The notes under the pieces are model-generated. The model ran no database searches and was not told the origin of the DNA. It saw only the letters and a list, made by a program, of their open reading frames with translations. Both the position numbers and the translations under genes were made by a program. From assembly GCA_002787235.1 (NCBI GenBank), contig PCWG01000042.1:274110-338109 (forward strand): DNA of 64,000 bases, read 5' to 3'. Positions 8,211 through 16,881 of this stretch are shown one piece after another. This DNA is from Nitrospinae bacterium CG11_big_fil_rev_8_21_14_0_20_45_15. GTDB taxonomy: Bacteria; Nitrospinota; Nitrospinia; Nitrospinales; VA-1. Every line of letters begins with the position of its first letter. Positions within the stretch are counted from its first letter, which is position 1.

Positions 8211-10109
8211 ATGGAGATGCCTCCCTCCTTCAATGAATGTGTTGAAATCATGAACGATCCCCAAATTTTAACGACTTCTACCGACACCGGCTCCAAAATC
8301 AAAGTTTTACCCGACAATTTGTCCAATCAGATTGCCGCTGGCGAGGTGGTGGAACGTCCTGCTTCGGTGGTTAAGGAATTGATCGAAAATTCGATCGATG
8401 CCGGTGCGAAGAAAATCATCATTGAAATTGAAAAAGGTGGCAAAGACCTGATTCGTGTGGACGATGATGGTTGCGGTATGTCCTGGGAAGATGCGGAACT
8501 GGCCTTTTCAAGACATGCAACAAGCAAGATTTCCAGTCAGGAAGATTTGGAACGGATCAATACCTTTGGTTTTCGTGGCGAGGCACTGCCGAGTATCGGC
8601 TCCGTTGCCAAGGTTCGACTCACCAGTTCCATGGACGAAAATCGTGGTGGCAAGCTGGTCGCTATTGAAGCGGGGAAATTAGAACTCACCCGGCAAATCG
8701 GGCGACCCAAAGGGACGATGGTTGAAGTGCGCCACTTGTTTTTCAACACTCCGGCCCGCAGAAAATTTCTGAAAGGTGACAGCACTGAATTTTCGCACAT
8801 TGCGCAGGGGGTGACGCAACAGGCTCTGGCTTGCCCGGCCATTCATTTCAGTTTGATACACAATGGGCGCAGTGTCATCAACACCGCCCCGACGGAACAA
8901 CTGCTCTATCGCATTGCCGAGTTGTTTGGTTCCGAGCTTGCCGGTGAGCTGGTTCAGGTCAAGGCATCTGCCGGGGATTATCATTTGAGTGGCTTCGTTT
9001 CCAATCCGGTTTACACACGTTCAAACCGAACGAATCAATACGTCTATGTGAACGGTCGTCTGGTACGCGACAAAGTCATCCAGCACGCAACTCAGTTGGG
9101 ATACAGTCATCTACTTCCCAAAGGCCAGCATCCGGTGATCTTTCTTTTCCTGAAAATGGACCCGGCTCTGGTGGACGTTAACGTGCATCCCTCCAAGGCA
9201 GAAGTGCGTTTTGCCTTTCAAAACGAAGTGCATCGTTTTGTCAGTCAATCCATCCGTTCGGCTTTGTCCGATAGTGAAAAACTCCCTTTTGTGAATCCCG
9301 AAAGGGAAGAAACGCAAGTTGAGAGGCAAAGCGAGCCTTTGGGCAATGCGCAAGAGACAATCCGTTACGACAGCCGTCCCGAAACTCTGGTTCCCTATGC
9401 GCGCGAAAAATTCGGCGACATGCAAAAGTCGTTATCCGCTCTTTATGGCGGACTCGGCTCCCCGCCGCAACCCTCGAATCCTTCGGGACTGGATTCGGTG
9501 CATATTTTCGAGCAGAAGGGCACACCCATTTCAGAATTGATGTATTCCGAGTTTGAGCCTATCGGTCAGTTGGAAAATTCTTTCATCATCATGCAGGGCA
9601 AGCGTGGAATCTTATTGGTTGATCAACACATTGCACACGAGAGGGTGTTGTACGAACGTTTTCGCGAAGCGGCAAAAGATAAAAAGGTCGATGTTCAGCA
9701 GTTGCTGTTTCCTGAATCGTTGGAGTTCTCGCCGAGCGAAGCGCAGATTTTGGGCGATCAACTCGAACTTTTAAAGGGATTGGGACTTGAGCTGGAACCA
9801 TTCGGAGAAAATGGATTCCTCCTGCGTTCGGTCCCCGCGATTTTGAAGAACGTGGATTACAGTCAGGTGATTCGTGAAATTCTGGAAATGACAGACGGCA
9901 CCGCCCTGCAGAAGAAGTACGACGAAGTGCTCATCATGATGGCTTGCAAGAGCGCGATCAAGATCAACCATCCCATGGATTTCAACCAGATGCGCAAGCT
10001 GATTTCAGATCTGGAAGAAACAGAAATGCCCTACACCTGCCCGCATGGCCGACCGATTTCCCTGCTGTTTGACATGAATGATATTCTCAAGCGTTTCTTG
10101 AGAAAGTAA
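8211..10109 (+). CDS. mutL: DNA mismatch repair protein MutL, endonuclease type
   Basis: Mismatch-repair ATPase/endonuclease, 632 aa. The GHKL ATPase core is complete: 'ENSIDAGA' (residue 59 on), 'DDDGCGM', 'RHATSKI' and 'FGFRGEALPSI'. The C-terminal domain has the metal-binding endonuclease motif beginning at D471, 'DQHIAHERVLYE', where the usual fourth residue Ala is Ile, plus 'ACKSAIK' and 'CPHGRP'. This is the latent-nickase MutL of bacteria without MutH. The start is uncertain: the track ATG at 8211 and a second ATG at 8250 ('MNDPQILTT') both lack a clear ribosome site; 8250 is nearer the usual family N-terminus. It is divergent from the 61-aa gene and convergent with the ferredoxin gene. 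Confidence 0.95.
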   Translation: MEMPPSFNECVEIMNDPQILTTSTDTGSKIKVLPDNLSNQIAAGEVVERPASVVKELIENSIDAGAKKIIIEIEKGGKDLIRVDDDGCGMSWEDAELAFSRHATSKISSQEDLERINTFGFRGEALPSIGSVAKVRLTSSMDENRGGKLVAIEAGKLELTRQIGRPKGTMVEVRHLFFNTPARRKFLKGDSTEFSHIAQGVTQQALACPAIHFSLIHNGRSVINTAPTEQLLYRIAELFGSELAGELVQVKASAGDYHLSGFVSNPVYTRSNRTNQYVYVNGRLVRDKVIQHATQLGYSHLLPKGQHPVIFLFLKMDPALVDVNVHPSKAEVRFAFQNEVHRFVSQSIRSALSDSEKLPFVNPEREETQVERQSEPLGNAQETIRYDSRPETLVPYAREKFGDMQKSLSALYGGLGSPPQPSNPSGLDSVHIFEQKGTPISELMYSEFEPIGQLENSFIIMQGKRGILLVDQHIAHERVLYERFREAAKDKKVDVQQLLFPESLEFSPSEAQILGDQLELLKGLGLELEPFGENGFLLRSVPAILKNVDYSQVIREILEMTDGTALQKKYDEVLIMMACKSAIKINHPMDFNQMRKLISDLEETEMPYTCPHGRPISLLFDMNDILKRFLRK

Positions 10110-10127
10110 CTTAAAAAAATAGAAAAA

Positions 10128-10424
10128 TTACTTCGACCGCAAGGCTTTCCAAGTGAGGGACACATCGCCTTTTTTGATGCGCATTTGACAACCGAGTCGC
10201 ATCCCGGCTTCGAAGTCTTCAGGGAAAAGGTAGTCGCGTTCTTCTTCGGTGGGACGGGAACAATTTTTCATGCCTTCCAAAACGGTCAGTTCGCAGACGC
10301 CGCAGGTTCCCTCTGTGCATCCAAAGGGCAGGTTCACCGCCAGTTCCTCGCAGGCTTCTATCAATTGGGTGCCGTCTTCTATTTCATGCGTCACGTTGTC
10401 GGGTTTAAAAAATACCTTGGCCAT
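10128..10424 (-). CDS. 2Fe-2S ferredoxin (plant/adrenodoxin-like fold)
   Basis: 98-aa electron carrier with the 2Fe-2S ligand pattern: 'FGCTEGTCGVC' supplies three Cys with CX4CX2C spacing, and the fourth Cys is in 'RLGCQM' near the C-terminus. Length and motif fit the YfhL/Fdx-type single-domain ferredoxins, not the bacterial 4Fe-4S type. The partner cannot be read from the neighbours: it follows the CbpA-type dnaJ on the same strand after a 148-base gap that contains a perfect hairpin (10511-10531), so it may have its own transcript. Confidence 0.85.
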   Translation of the reverse strand: MAKVFFKPDNVTHEIEDGTQLIEACEELAVNLPFGCTEGTCGVCELTVLEGMKNCSRPTEEERDYLFPEDFEAGMRLGCQMRIKKGDVSLTWKALRSK

Positions 10425-10510
10425 GTTTCTTGATATCCTTGATGAATAGTAAAATTTTAGATATTAGGGTTTCTCTAATCACTCAATATTTTACCCTAAG
10501 GCTACTTGCG

Positions 10511-10531
10511 GACCCTTATTTTATAAGGGTC
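10511..10531. repeat. Perfect hairpin between dnaJ-like gene and ferredoxin gene
   Basis: GACCCTTAT-TTT-ATAAGGGTC, 9-base perfect arms and a 3-base loop, lies in the gap between two minus-strand genes. No T-run follows on either strand, so it could end the dnaJ transcript weakly, act as an mRNA stem, or be an operator. Confidence 0.5.
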
Positions 10532-10572
10532 GCTCATGGCCAAAAGAAATTTTATAGGTTCTCTTTAGTGAA

Positions 10573-11457
10573 TCAGAGTCCGCTCGCCTTCAGTTGCTTG
10601 ACCAGTTCGGTTTGCTGTTCGGTCAGCTCTTTGGGTATTTTGACGTTGATTTGCACGAATTGGTCGCCATAAGTATTTGCCACGGTTTTAGGAAGCCCCT
10701 TGTCTTTCAAGCGTAACCTGGAGTGGCTTTGAGTTCCCGCAGGAATTTTCATCATGATTTCGCCGTAAAGGGTCGGTATTGCGACAGATGTTCCGAGCAG
10801 GGCTTCGATCAGGCTGATCTCTTTTTCCATGACAATGTTTTTCCCGTCGCGTTTGAAAATGGGGTGCGGCTGGATATGTACCCTAAGTTTCAAATCGCCT
10901 TGTTGCCCGCCTTGTACCGGGCTGGGAATGCCCTTGCCGCTGAGACGTATCGATTTACCGTTTTCAATACCGGGTGGGATTCGGAAGCTGATTTCTTCGC
11001 GATTGCCCTGTCGATTGATGGCGACGACTTTTTTAGCTCCCAGTGCGGCTTCTTCAAAGCTGATACTGAGATCTTGTGTGAGATCCCTGCCGCGAGGGGG
11101 ACGAAAGCCTCCGCCGCGTCTGGAAAAATAGTCTTCCATGCCGGAAAAGGGATTGTTTCCGCTGAATCCCCCTCCAAATTGATGAAAAACTGAGGCAAAA
11201 TCGAAATCCCGGAACACATCTTCCTGGGAAAATTTCTGGCTGAAACCTTCTTCACCGTATTGGTCGTATTCGCGACGTTTCTTCTCATCGCTCAAAACAG
11301 CGTATGCTTCACTCAGACTTTTGAACTTTTCTTCGACCTCGGGCTTATCTTTATTGCGATCGGGGTGATATTTCAGCGCAAGTTGTCGATAAGCTTTCTT
11401 AATATCGTCTGGTGAAGCTTTGCGGTCTACGCCTAAAGTTGCATAATAATCGGTCAT
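10573..11457 (-). CDS. cbpA: CbpA-type DnaJ co-chaperone (no zinc finger)
   Basis: 294-aa J-domain protein that stimulates DnaK. The J domain spans residues 1-70 with 'HPD' in '[11 protein letters not shown]'. A Gly/Phe-rich linker (about 85-120, '[20 protein letters not shown]') leads straight into the two peptide-binding C-terminal domains ('[18 protein letters not shown]' onward). The four CXXCXGXG zinc repeats of DnaJ proper are absent, so this is the CbpA/DjlA-independent class B type. No CbpM-like partner is visible. Divergent from the TPR lipoprotein gene by 83 bases. Confidence 0.88.
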   Translation of the reverse strand: MTDYYATLGVDRKASPDDIKKAYRQLALKYHPDRNKDKPEVEEKFKSLSEAYAVLSDEKKRREYDQYGEEGFSQKFSQEDVFRDFDFASVFHQFGGGFSGNNPFSGMEDYFSRRGGGFRPPRGRDLTQDLSISFEEAALGAKKVVAINRQGNREEISFRIPPGIENGKSIRLSGKGIPSPVQGGQQGDLKLRVHIQPHPIFKRDGKNIVMEKEISLIEALLGTSVAIPTLYGEIMMKIPAGTQSHSRLRLKDKGLPKTVANTYGDQFVQINVKIPKELTEQQTELVKQLKASGL

Positions 11458-11540
11458 ATTTATAAACTATTGAAAAATAAGGGTTTTTATTTTAATATGG
11501 CTGAAATAAGGTTTCTTGCTCTATATATGGAATCGCAAAT

Positions 11541-12380
11541 ATGAAAAATCTACCTGTAAGTCTGATTTTTTTACTGATTTTCGTTTTTTGTGCCTGTACG
11601 AAGGTGCAAAGCAGTTCATTGACGTCCAAGTCGGAGGTCGCAAAGGGATATGAGCCCACTGCTGAGGAAGTTTATAACTGGTTTCCTCCAAGTCAAGAAA
11701 AGTTGAAGGCTCGTAAAATTCGTCAGAAACAATTGGATGCGATTGAGGGGGAAATTTCAAAATTGTATCTCAATCATGAAAATAATTTGCAGTTGGTTGA
11801 TGGTTTTAAAAATGAGCTGGATCCCTGGAGCCCTGCGGTTTCTAATTGGGAAGGCCGTTTTCAACAACAAATTGTTTTAGAAGAAAAGCGGGACAAGGCA
11901 TTGGCTGAGAGTCTGGACAGTGTGAAGAAAGAAAAAGCGGCGGTTGATAAAAAGTTTGCCGCCTGGCAGACGGTGAAAACAGAAACGGTTTTTTCATACG
12001 ATGAATATAAAGTGGCTGTGGGTCTGTTTCGAGATGGCAAATACGATGATAGCATCAATACCTTTAAAAAGGTTTTGTTGAAAAATCCACCACTGCCTTT
12101 AATGGACAATATCCATTTTGCGATCAGCTCTTCTTATTTTCATCTCAAGAAGTATAAAGAAGCCATCACTCATCTTGATCTGATCATCAACAAGTATCCT
12201 GAGGGTGACAAATGGCATATGTCCTATATTATGCTGGGTTTGATATACAATACTCTGGGCCAGAAAAGTCAGGCTGTTTACGGGTTAGAGGAAGTTTTAA
12301 AGAAGAACCCGCCGACAGATATTATCAGACTTGTTAACCGTTTGAGGAAATTGATAGATGTCGTACCCGCTGAGAGTTAA
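11541..12380 (+). CDS. TPR-containing putative lipoprotein
   Basis: 279-aa exported protein. Residues 1-20 are a hydrophobic signal with Cys at 17 and 19 ('VFCACTK'); the lipobox is imperfect (Phe/Cys before Ala-Cys), so lipidation is likely but not sure. Residues 65-150 are charged and helical, probably coiled coil. Residues 155-260 hold tandem TPR-like repeats ('VGLFRDGKYDDSINTFKKVL', 'SSSYFHLKKYKEAITHLDLI', 'MLGLIYNTLGQKSQAVYGLE'), resembling YbgF/BamD-type periplasmic scaffolds. Its end overlaps the following redoxin gene by 23 bases, which suggests co-expression. Specific partner unknown. Confidence 0.75.
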   Translation: MKNLPVSLIFLLIFVFCACTKVQSSSLTSKSEVAKGYEPTAEEVYNWFPPSQEKLKARKIRQKQLDAIEGEISKLYLNHENNLQLVDGFKNELDPWSPAVSNWEGRFQQQIVLEEKRDKALAESLDSVKKEKAAVDKKFAAWQTVKTETVFSYDEYKVAVGLFRDGKYDDSINTFKKVLLKNPPLPLMDNIHFAISSSYFHLKKYKEAITHLDLIINKYPEGDKWHMSYIMLGLIYNTLGQKSQAVYGLEEVLKKNPPTDIIRLVNRLRKLIDVVPAES

Positions 12381-13023
12381 TCATCCCGCACCCGAATTGC
12401 AGATCGACTGCTGGGTGCAGGGAGAGGGAGGATCGCTGGCAGAGGAGAAGGGCCGTGTGGTGCTGATCGAGGTGTTTCAGGTCAATTGTCCAGGATGCTT
12501 TATTGGGGGATTGCCTGAGGTGATCGCGATTTACGAGAAGTTTCAGTCTGCGCCTTTAACGGTTTGGGGACTTGCCACTGCGTTTGAAGATCACGACAAA
12601 AATTCTCTGGAGAATCTGAAAAAACTTCTGACGAGGGGGGAAGTGGTCGGGGATACTTTGGCAGAGCTTGGAAGAAGGAATCTTTTGAATTTCGACCGCC
12701 TGATTTATCCCATTGCTTTTCCTGTAGCCTGGGATAAAGTCGTAAGAGCTGAGGTGAAAATTGACGATGCGGCGGTGAAAAAAATCATCGATCGAGACAT
12801 CCCTCAGTTTGATAAATTAGAACCGCAAATGAAGAAATCGGTGGTGGAACAGGTAGAAGCCTATCTGCTTAAAAAGACCCACACCGCACATACTTTTGAA
12901 ACTTATGAACTGCGCGGTACCCCTTCGACGATATTGATCGATAAAAAAGGCAATTTGAGAGAATGCCTGTTCGGTTCCAGCCTTGAATTGGAAGAAAAGG
13001 TGCGTCGCTTGCTGGAGGAGTGA
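12358..13023 (+). CDS. Thioredoxin-fold redoxin with CPGC motif
   Basis: 221-aa protein of the TlpA/AhpC-TSA-like thioredoxin fold. The active site is 'NCPGC' with C44 and C47, preceded by the usual strand 'RVVLIEVFQ'. A cis-Pro loop occurs near the end in 'RGTPSTILIDKKG', followed by the last strand. An insertion of about 70 residues lies between (roughly 75-150). There is no signal peptide or membrane anchor, so it is probably cytoplasmic. CPGC is unusual between thioredoxin (CGPC) and DsbA (CPHC) types. The ATG lies inside the end of the TPR gene (23-base overlap). Confidence 0.8.
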   Translation: MSYPLRVNHPAPELQIDCWVQGEGGSLAEEKGRVVLIEVFQVNCPGCFIGGLPEVIAIYEKFQSAPLTVWGLATAFEDHDKNSLENLKKLLTRGEVVGDTLAELGRRNLLNFDRLIYPIAFPVAWDKVVRAEVKIDDAAVKKIIDRDIPQFDKLEPQMKKSVVEQVEAYLLKKTHTAHTFETYELRGTPSTILIDKKGNLRECLFGSSLELEEKVRRLLEE

Positions 13024-13087
13024 GGGGGCGGTACGATTTCTTGTCATTCAGGTCTTTGCTCTATTCAAATAATTAAAGATAAATCGT

Positions 13088-13957
13088 ATGAATGATAATT
13101 CGATTGTTTTCCTCAATTCCGAATTTGTTCCCTTGAATGAAGCCAAAATTTCGGTGATGGATCGTGGGTTTCTTTACGGAGATGGAATTTTTGAAACTTT
13201 ACGTGCCTATGACGGGAAAATCTTCAAGTTGCAGGAGCATCTCGAACGGATGAGACGCACCGCCAGCGCGCTTCAGTTGCCCTTTCCCCAAACGCAAATG
13301 GAATTGGCAAATATCATTGCAATCCTGCTCGAAAAAAATGATCTTCAAGATGCCATTGTCCGCATCACTTTGACCCGGGGTGTCAGCGATCACGGTATTT
13401 TGATTGGAGACAATCCTCCCACACTGGTTCTATTTGCCCGCCCGGTTAGTGAAATCGCGTTCCATGAGACGGGTGTTTCTGTCGTTCTTGTGGCAGACGG
13501 GATTTCGGCATTGCCTGGAATGACGCAGGGCATCAAATCCTGTAATTTTCTATCAAATATTATTCTGCGTGAATATGCGCGTCAAAGAGGGGCTTTTGAA
13601 GGCATTGGTTTGGATGCTAAAGAACGCTTGACCGAGGGAAGCATCAGCAATGTTTTTTTGGTCAAAGAGGGCATTCTGAAAACGCCCGGGTTGAACGCTT
13701 TTATCCTGCCCGGTATTACACGGCAAACGGTTCTTGAAATCGCAGAGGGTCTGGATATAGAAACGATGGAAACTGAATTGACTGCAGAATTGTTGTACGA
13801 TGCGGATGAAGTTTTCATCGTCAATACGGGCTGGGAAATAATGCCTGTTGTGGAAGCCGATGGCAAGCGCATCGGGTCAGGAGCGCAGGGCCCATTGACG
13901 AGGGGCATCCGTGAGGGCTATCGTAAAATCATTGAAGGTTTAAACAATCCATGTTAG
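13088..13957 (+). CDS. Class IV PLP aminotransferase (IlvE/DAAT/PabC-like)
   Basis: 289-aa fold-type IV aminotransferase. The N-terminus has 'DRGFLYGDGIFETLRAYDGK', the catalytic-Lys region is 'TQGIKSCNFLSNIILRE', and the cofactor-phosphate region is 'TEGSISNVFLVKEG' followed by 'ILPGITRQTVLEIA'. Substrate class cannot be decided from these motifs: branched-chain aminotransferase, D-amino-acid transaminase or aminodeoxychorismate lyase are all possible. The 'KSCNFLSN' stretch looks closer to the IlvE/DAAT type than to E. coli PabC, although a pabB gene lies 9 kb downstream. Stands alone with a 64-base leader. Confidence 0.85.
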   Translation: MNDNSIVFLNSEFVPLNEAKISVMDRGFLYGDGIFETLRAYDGKIFKLQEHLERMRRTASALQLPFPQTQMELANIIAILLEKNDLQDAIVRITLTRGVSDHGILIGDNPPTLVLFARPVSEIAFHETGVSVVLVADGISALPGMTQGIKSCNFLSNIILREYARQRGAFEGIGLDAKERLTEGSISNVFLVKEGILKTPGLNAFILPGITRQTVLEIAEGLDIETMETELTAELLYDADEVFIVNTGWEIMPVVEADGKRIGSGAQGPLTRGIREGYRKIIEGLNNPC

Positions 13958-14006
13958 TTTTTCAAAAAGAGGGCTTTCTGCAATCGTAGAAGGCATATCC
14001 TGGTAA

Positions 14007-14024
14007 GTACTTTTTGAAAAGTAC
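14007..14024. repeat. Perfect palindrome upstream of DUF1566 gene
   Basis: GTACTTTT-TG-AAAAGTAC, 8-base perfect arms, in the 134-base gap after the aminotransferase gene and 68 bases before the DUF1566 gene. Could be an operator or a weak terminator stem; no T-run outside the stem. Confidence 0.4.
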
Positions 14025-14091
14025 CTGGAGAAAAGGTCATTCATAAAAGTCCAGCTTCAGGAGTCAATAATTTCCCGAGAGAATTGAAATA

Positions 14092-14520
14092 ATGACAGAT
14101 TCTATAAGATATATTGAAGAACCCAGTGGCTCGATCACTGACAAGAAGACGGGTTTGCAATGGCTACCCAAAGACTCCAAGCAAGATCTGGGAGGATGGA
14201 AAAATATTCAGGAAGTGCTTGCCTATATAAGAATTATGAATCAGGTTTATGCTGGAGGGTGTAGCGACTGGCGTTTGCCAAACGAAAAGGAAGCACTTTC
14301 TTTATTCAATCCTGAGGTGGTTCAAAAAGATTTTGAAGGAAAGGATATACACATTTCTCCTTTTTTTGTTGTCAGTTGTGCCTACAGGATTTGGACCAGT
14401 GATGTCAACGATGAAGGCAAACATTGCTGTCTGAACCTGCGAACGGGAGAAAAAATGTATTTGGATAAAAGTGAGAGGGAAAACAATTCAACCCGGTTGG
14501 TCCGGGGAAAGACTTTGTGA
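14092..14520 (+). CDS. DUF1566 (Lcl-type) domain protein
   Basis: 142-aa single-domain protein. It has the hallmarks of DUF1566: 'GSITDKKTGLQW' near the N-terminus, 'GGCSDWRLPNEKEALSLF' in the middle (the C-S-D-W-R-L-P signature), 'YRIWTSDV' and a closing 'TRLVRG'. No signal peptide, so the protein appears cytoplasmic, whereas many family members are secreted or lipoproteins. The domain is related to the collagen-binding Lcl C-terminal fold; function here is unknown. Convergent with the next gene (8-base gap). Confidence 0.75.
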   Translation: MTDSIRYIEEPSGSITDKKTGLQWLPKDSKQDLGGWKNIQEVLAYIRIMNQVYAGGCSDWRLPNEKEALSLFNPEVVQKDFEGKDIHISPFFVVSCAYRIWTSDVNDEGKHCCLNLRTGEKMYLDKSERENNSTRLVRGKTL

Positions 14521-14528
14521 AAAGCGTT

Positions 14529-14942
14529 TCAGGGATTTTTTGAGGGGAGTTGCATTCCCAGATAGGTCTGCAAAAAATCATCAGTCCCCATGGATTCCAA
14601 ATCCTTTTCATGAAAAGCGTTGTCTTTAAATATTTTTTCTATAACACCTTCACCTGAAGGGTTTACCGCCAGGACATCGGCATGTTTTGTATTATCAAAA
14701 CCGTTGAAAAGCGTTCCCTTAATTTCAGCTGGAGCCGATAAAGCGATACATCGTCCCAAACGAAGCGATTTAGACCGGTCTTTCCAGTCCACATAAAGGT
14801 GGTGGTCGTCAACCCGTACTTCGGGTTCATCATCCATTTCCGAACCCAGAAGAAAAATTTTTTGATCGATACGAACGGCGTAGACAGGCCGGAATTCACC
14901 TTTGACCCACACTTTTCCCTTGTCTGCAACCAATTGAGTCAC
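14529..14942 (-). CDS. Hypothetical protein, 137 aa
   Basis: I do not recognise this protein. It is soluble, acidic, with alternating beta-type segments ('KVWVKGEFRPVYAVRIDQKI', 'VRVDDHHLYVDWKDR') in the first half and a helical C-terminal tail. There is no signal peptide, Cys cluster or membrane segment. The reading frame is clean, and it sits between two opposite-strand genes; the overlapping 14663-14929 ORF is a shadow. Confidence 0.55.
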   Translation of the reverse strand: MTQLVADKGKVWVKGEFRPVYAVRIDQKIFLLGSEMDDEPEVRVDDHHLYVDWKDRSKSLRLGRCIALSAPAEIKGTLFNGFDNTKHADVLAVNPSGEGVIEKIFKDNAFHEKDLESMGTDDFLQTYLGMQLPSKNP

Positions 14943-15094
14943 CGTTGAATAAAAAGAGTTAAATTGTTTTTAAATTCACACTATATTATCTTTTCGCATG
15001 CAGACTTTGCAATTGAACTTCATCATAAAGTGCAATTCCCAATTTGTCACCGCTTAGTTACGGTGTCTTGCCACTATGAATTGACCGAACAGTT

Positions 15095-16240
15095 TTGAAG
15101 AATCAAGAACTATTTTATAGCAGATTGCGCAAGGATTTATCCAGTCGCCGGGAAAATAATTTATACCGTGAGACCCGTACGGTATCTGAGAGTTTGATTG
15201 ACCTCTCTTCGAATGACTACCTGCAACTCCGCACTCATCCCGCTGTTATTGAAGGAGCCCGAATTGCAACTGAGAGTTATGGTGCAGGCAGTGGGGCATC
15301 TCCACTTTTAACGGGTTTCAAGCCTTGTCACGAAGCCCTCCTGAACAAAATTCTGGTCTGGAAGAATAAGAAATTTGGCATGTTGTTCAATACCGGTTTC
15401 ATGGCCAATCAGGCGATATTTACTCATCTGCCGCAAAAAAATGATTTGATCCTTGCCGATCGGCTGATCCACCATTCGATCGCGCAAACACTTGCGCGTT
15501 CGCCCGTGCGTTTTAAAAGATACCCTCATCTGGATCTGCATCACCTTGAGCGTGAATTGGGGAAGGCGCAGTACGATACCGTATTTGTTGTTACGGAAAG
15601 CATTTTTAGCATGGATGGAGATTATCCCGACCTGAAACACCTCGCAAGCCTGAAAGAAAAATACAATTTTATATGGATTTTGGACGAAGCACACGGCGTG
15701 GGTGTTTATGGTGAAACTGGGGCAGGGTTGGCAGAAGAAATGGGCGTGGGGTCGATGGTGGATGTGGTGGTTGGGACACTGGGAAAAGCACTCGGTAGTA
15801 TGGGGGCGTATGTCATTTCTGACCATCAGGAGATCATTGAATATTTGACCAATACATCGGGAGAGTATATATTTTCGACGTTTTTATGTCCTTCTGCAGT
15901 GGGTGCGGCACATTCTGCGATTGATTGTGTGATTGAAGATAAAGAAAAACGTCATCTTTTGCGTGAAAACGCCATAGTTTTGAGGCAAGAACTTACCAGA
16001 ATGGGCTATAATCTAATAGATTCGGATTCTCAAATTGTTCCTATCATTCTGGGGGATGCCGGGCTGGCTTTGAAAATGAGTGATTATTTTTATCAAGAAG
16101 GGATACGAATCGGAGCCATTCGCTTTCCGACTGTACCCAAGGGCAAAGAACGGTTACGATTGTCGTTGCATTCAGGTATTTCCGCAGAACAGATATCAAT
16201 AATTTTAAAATTGTTCCAACAATGGAAATCAAAAATATAA
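15095..16240 (+). CDS. bioF: 8-amino-7-oxononanoate synthase
   Basis: PLP-dependent enzyme of biotin synthesis that condenses pimeloyl-ACP (or CoA) with alanine; 381 aa, family length. Motifs: 'SNDYLQL', 'GAGSGASPLLTGF', 'ESIFSMDGDYPDL', 'DEAHGVGVYGETGAG' and the cofactor Lys K231 in 'GTLGKALG'. Start is TTG; an in-frame TGA lies 16 bases upstream and no ATG fits, so TTG is forced although the ribosome site is poor. Its end overlaps the next gene by 19 bases, the first of two overlaps linking bioF, a hydrolase and a sensor kinase. Confidence 0.92.
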   Translation: MKNQELFYSRLRKDLSSRRENNLYRETRTVSESLIDLSSNDYLQLRTHPAVIEGARIATESYGAGSGASPLLTGFKPCHEALLNKILVWKNKKFGMLFNTGFMANQAIFTHLPQKNDLILADRLIHHSIAQTLARSPVRFKRYPHLDLHHLERELGKAQYDTVFVVTESIFSMDGDYPDLKHLASLKEKYNFIWILDEAHGVGVYGETGAGLAEEMGVGSMVDVVVGTLGKALGSMGAYVISDHQEIIEYLTNTSGEYIFSTFLCPSAVGAAHSAIDCVIEDKEKRHLLRENAIVLRQELTRMGYNLIDSDSQIVPIILGDAGLALKMSDYFYQEGIRIGAIRFPTVPKGKERLRLSLHSGISAEQISIILKLFQQWKSKI

Positions 16241-16881
16241 CAGCGATATGCGGATGGGCTTTGCCACCGAGTTGGTTCAGTGAACAAATTCAACAGGCAT
16301 TTCCTGGCAGTCGGGTGAAAACTCTCTATCCGATCAACCCCTTTTGTGCCGAGTCGGCTCGGAAAGCGTTGCGCGAAAATCCTGCGGACTTGTATATAGG
16401 CTATTCACTGGGAAGCTTGTGGCTATTCATGCATCGGCAATACTTACCTTCATCAGCACTGAAAGCGGCACTTGCGCCGATCCTTTCTTTCACGCATGAA
16501 GGTAAAAGAGGCGGTAAAACTCCCAAAACAAAATTAAAATATTTTCTCCGATTGCTAGAGCGCGGTTTAGAAACCGGGCAGGCCGCCTTGAAGGATTTTT
16601 ATTCGGTCTGTTCCGCGCCTTTTCCAGATGACCGATTGATTGAAGTCCCGCAAAGAGGTGTCCTGATAAAGGGACTTGAATTTTTAGAGTCTGCTTTGGC
16701 TCCACCCTCGTCTACAAAGGATTTCATTACGGTTTCTGGTGAGAAGGACATATTTTTAGATTCCGAAATTCTGCGTCGTTATATTCCCGGTCTGCTCATT
16801 GAGAAGGCGGTTGGACATTCACCGGGTCCTCTGCTCATGCGCTTGGCAAAAGAGTTGAAGCGGAGGAATGATTTGTTATGA
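16222..16881 (+). CDS. Alpha/beta-hydrolase, candidate pimeloyl-ACP methyl ester esterase
   Basis: 219-aa serine hydrolase. The nucleophile elbow is 'GYSLGS' with Ser62; an acidic residue follows in 'SGEKDIFLD' and a C-terminal His in 'VGHSPGPLL', giving a plausible catalytic triad in the right order. The N-terminal 'GWALPPSWF' resembles the oxyanion region of small BioH/BioG-type esterases. It starts inside the end of bioF and ends in an ATGA overlap with the next gene, with bioC 2.3 kb on. In the BioC-BioH pathway an esterase must remove the methyl group from pimeloyl-ACP methyl ester, and the known esterases (BioH, BioG, BioK, BioJ, BioV) are non-homologous or divergent replacements. Function is inferred from context; sequence-level family unproven. 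Confidence 0.7.
   Translation: MEIKNITAICGWALPPSWFSEQIQQAFPGSRVKTLYPINPFCAESARKALRENPADLYIGYSLGSLWLFMHRQYLPSSALKAALAPILSFTHEGKRGGKTPKTKLKYFLRLLERGLETGQAALKDFYSVCSAPFPDDRLIEVPQRGVLIKGLEFLESALAPPSSTKDFITVSGEKDIFLDSEILRRYIPGLLIEKAVGHSPGPLLMRLAKELKRRNDLL

Noticed and set aside
8045-8326. 93-aa minus-strand ORF overlapping mutL start
   Set aside because: It is the complement of mutL sequence and its leader, with no ribosome site or family likeness.
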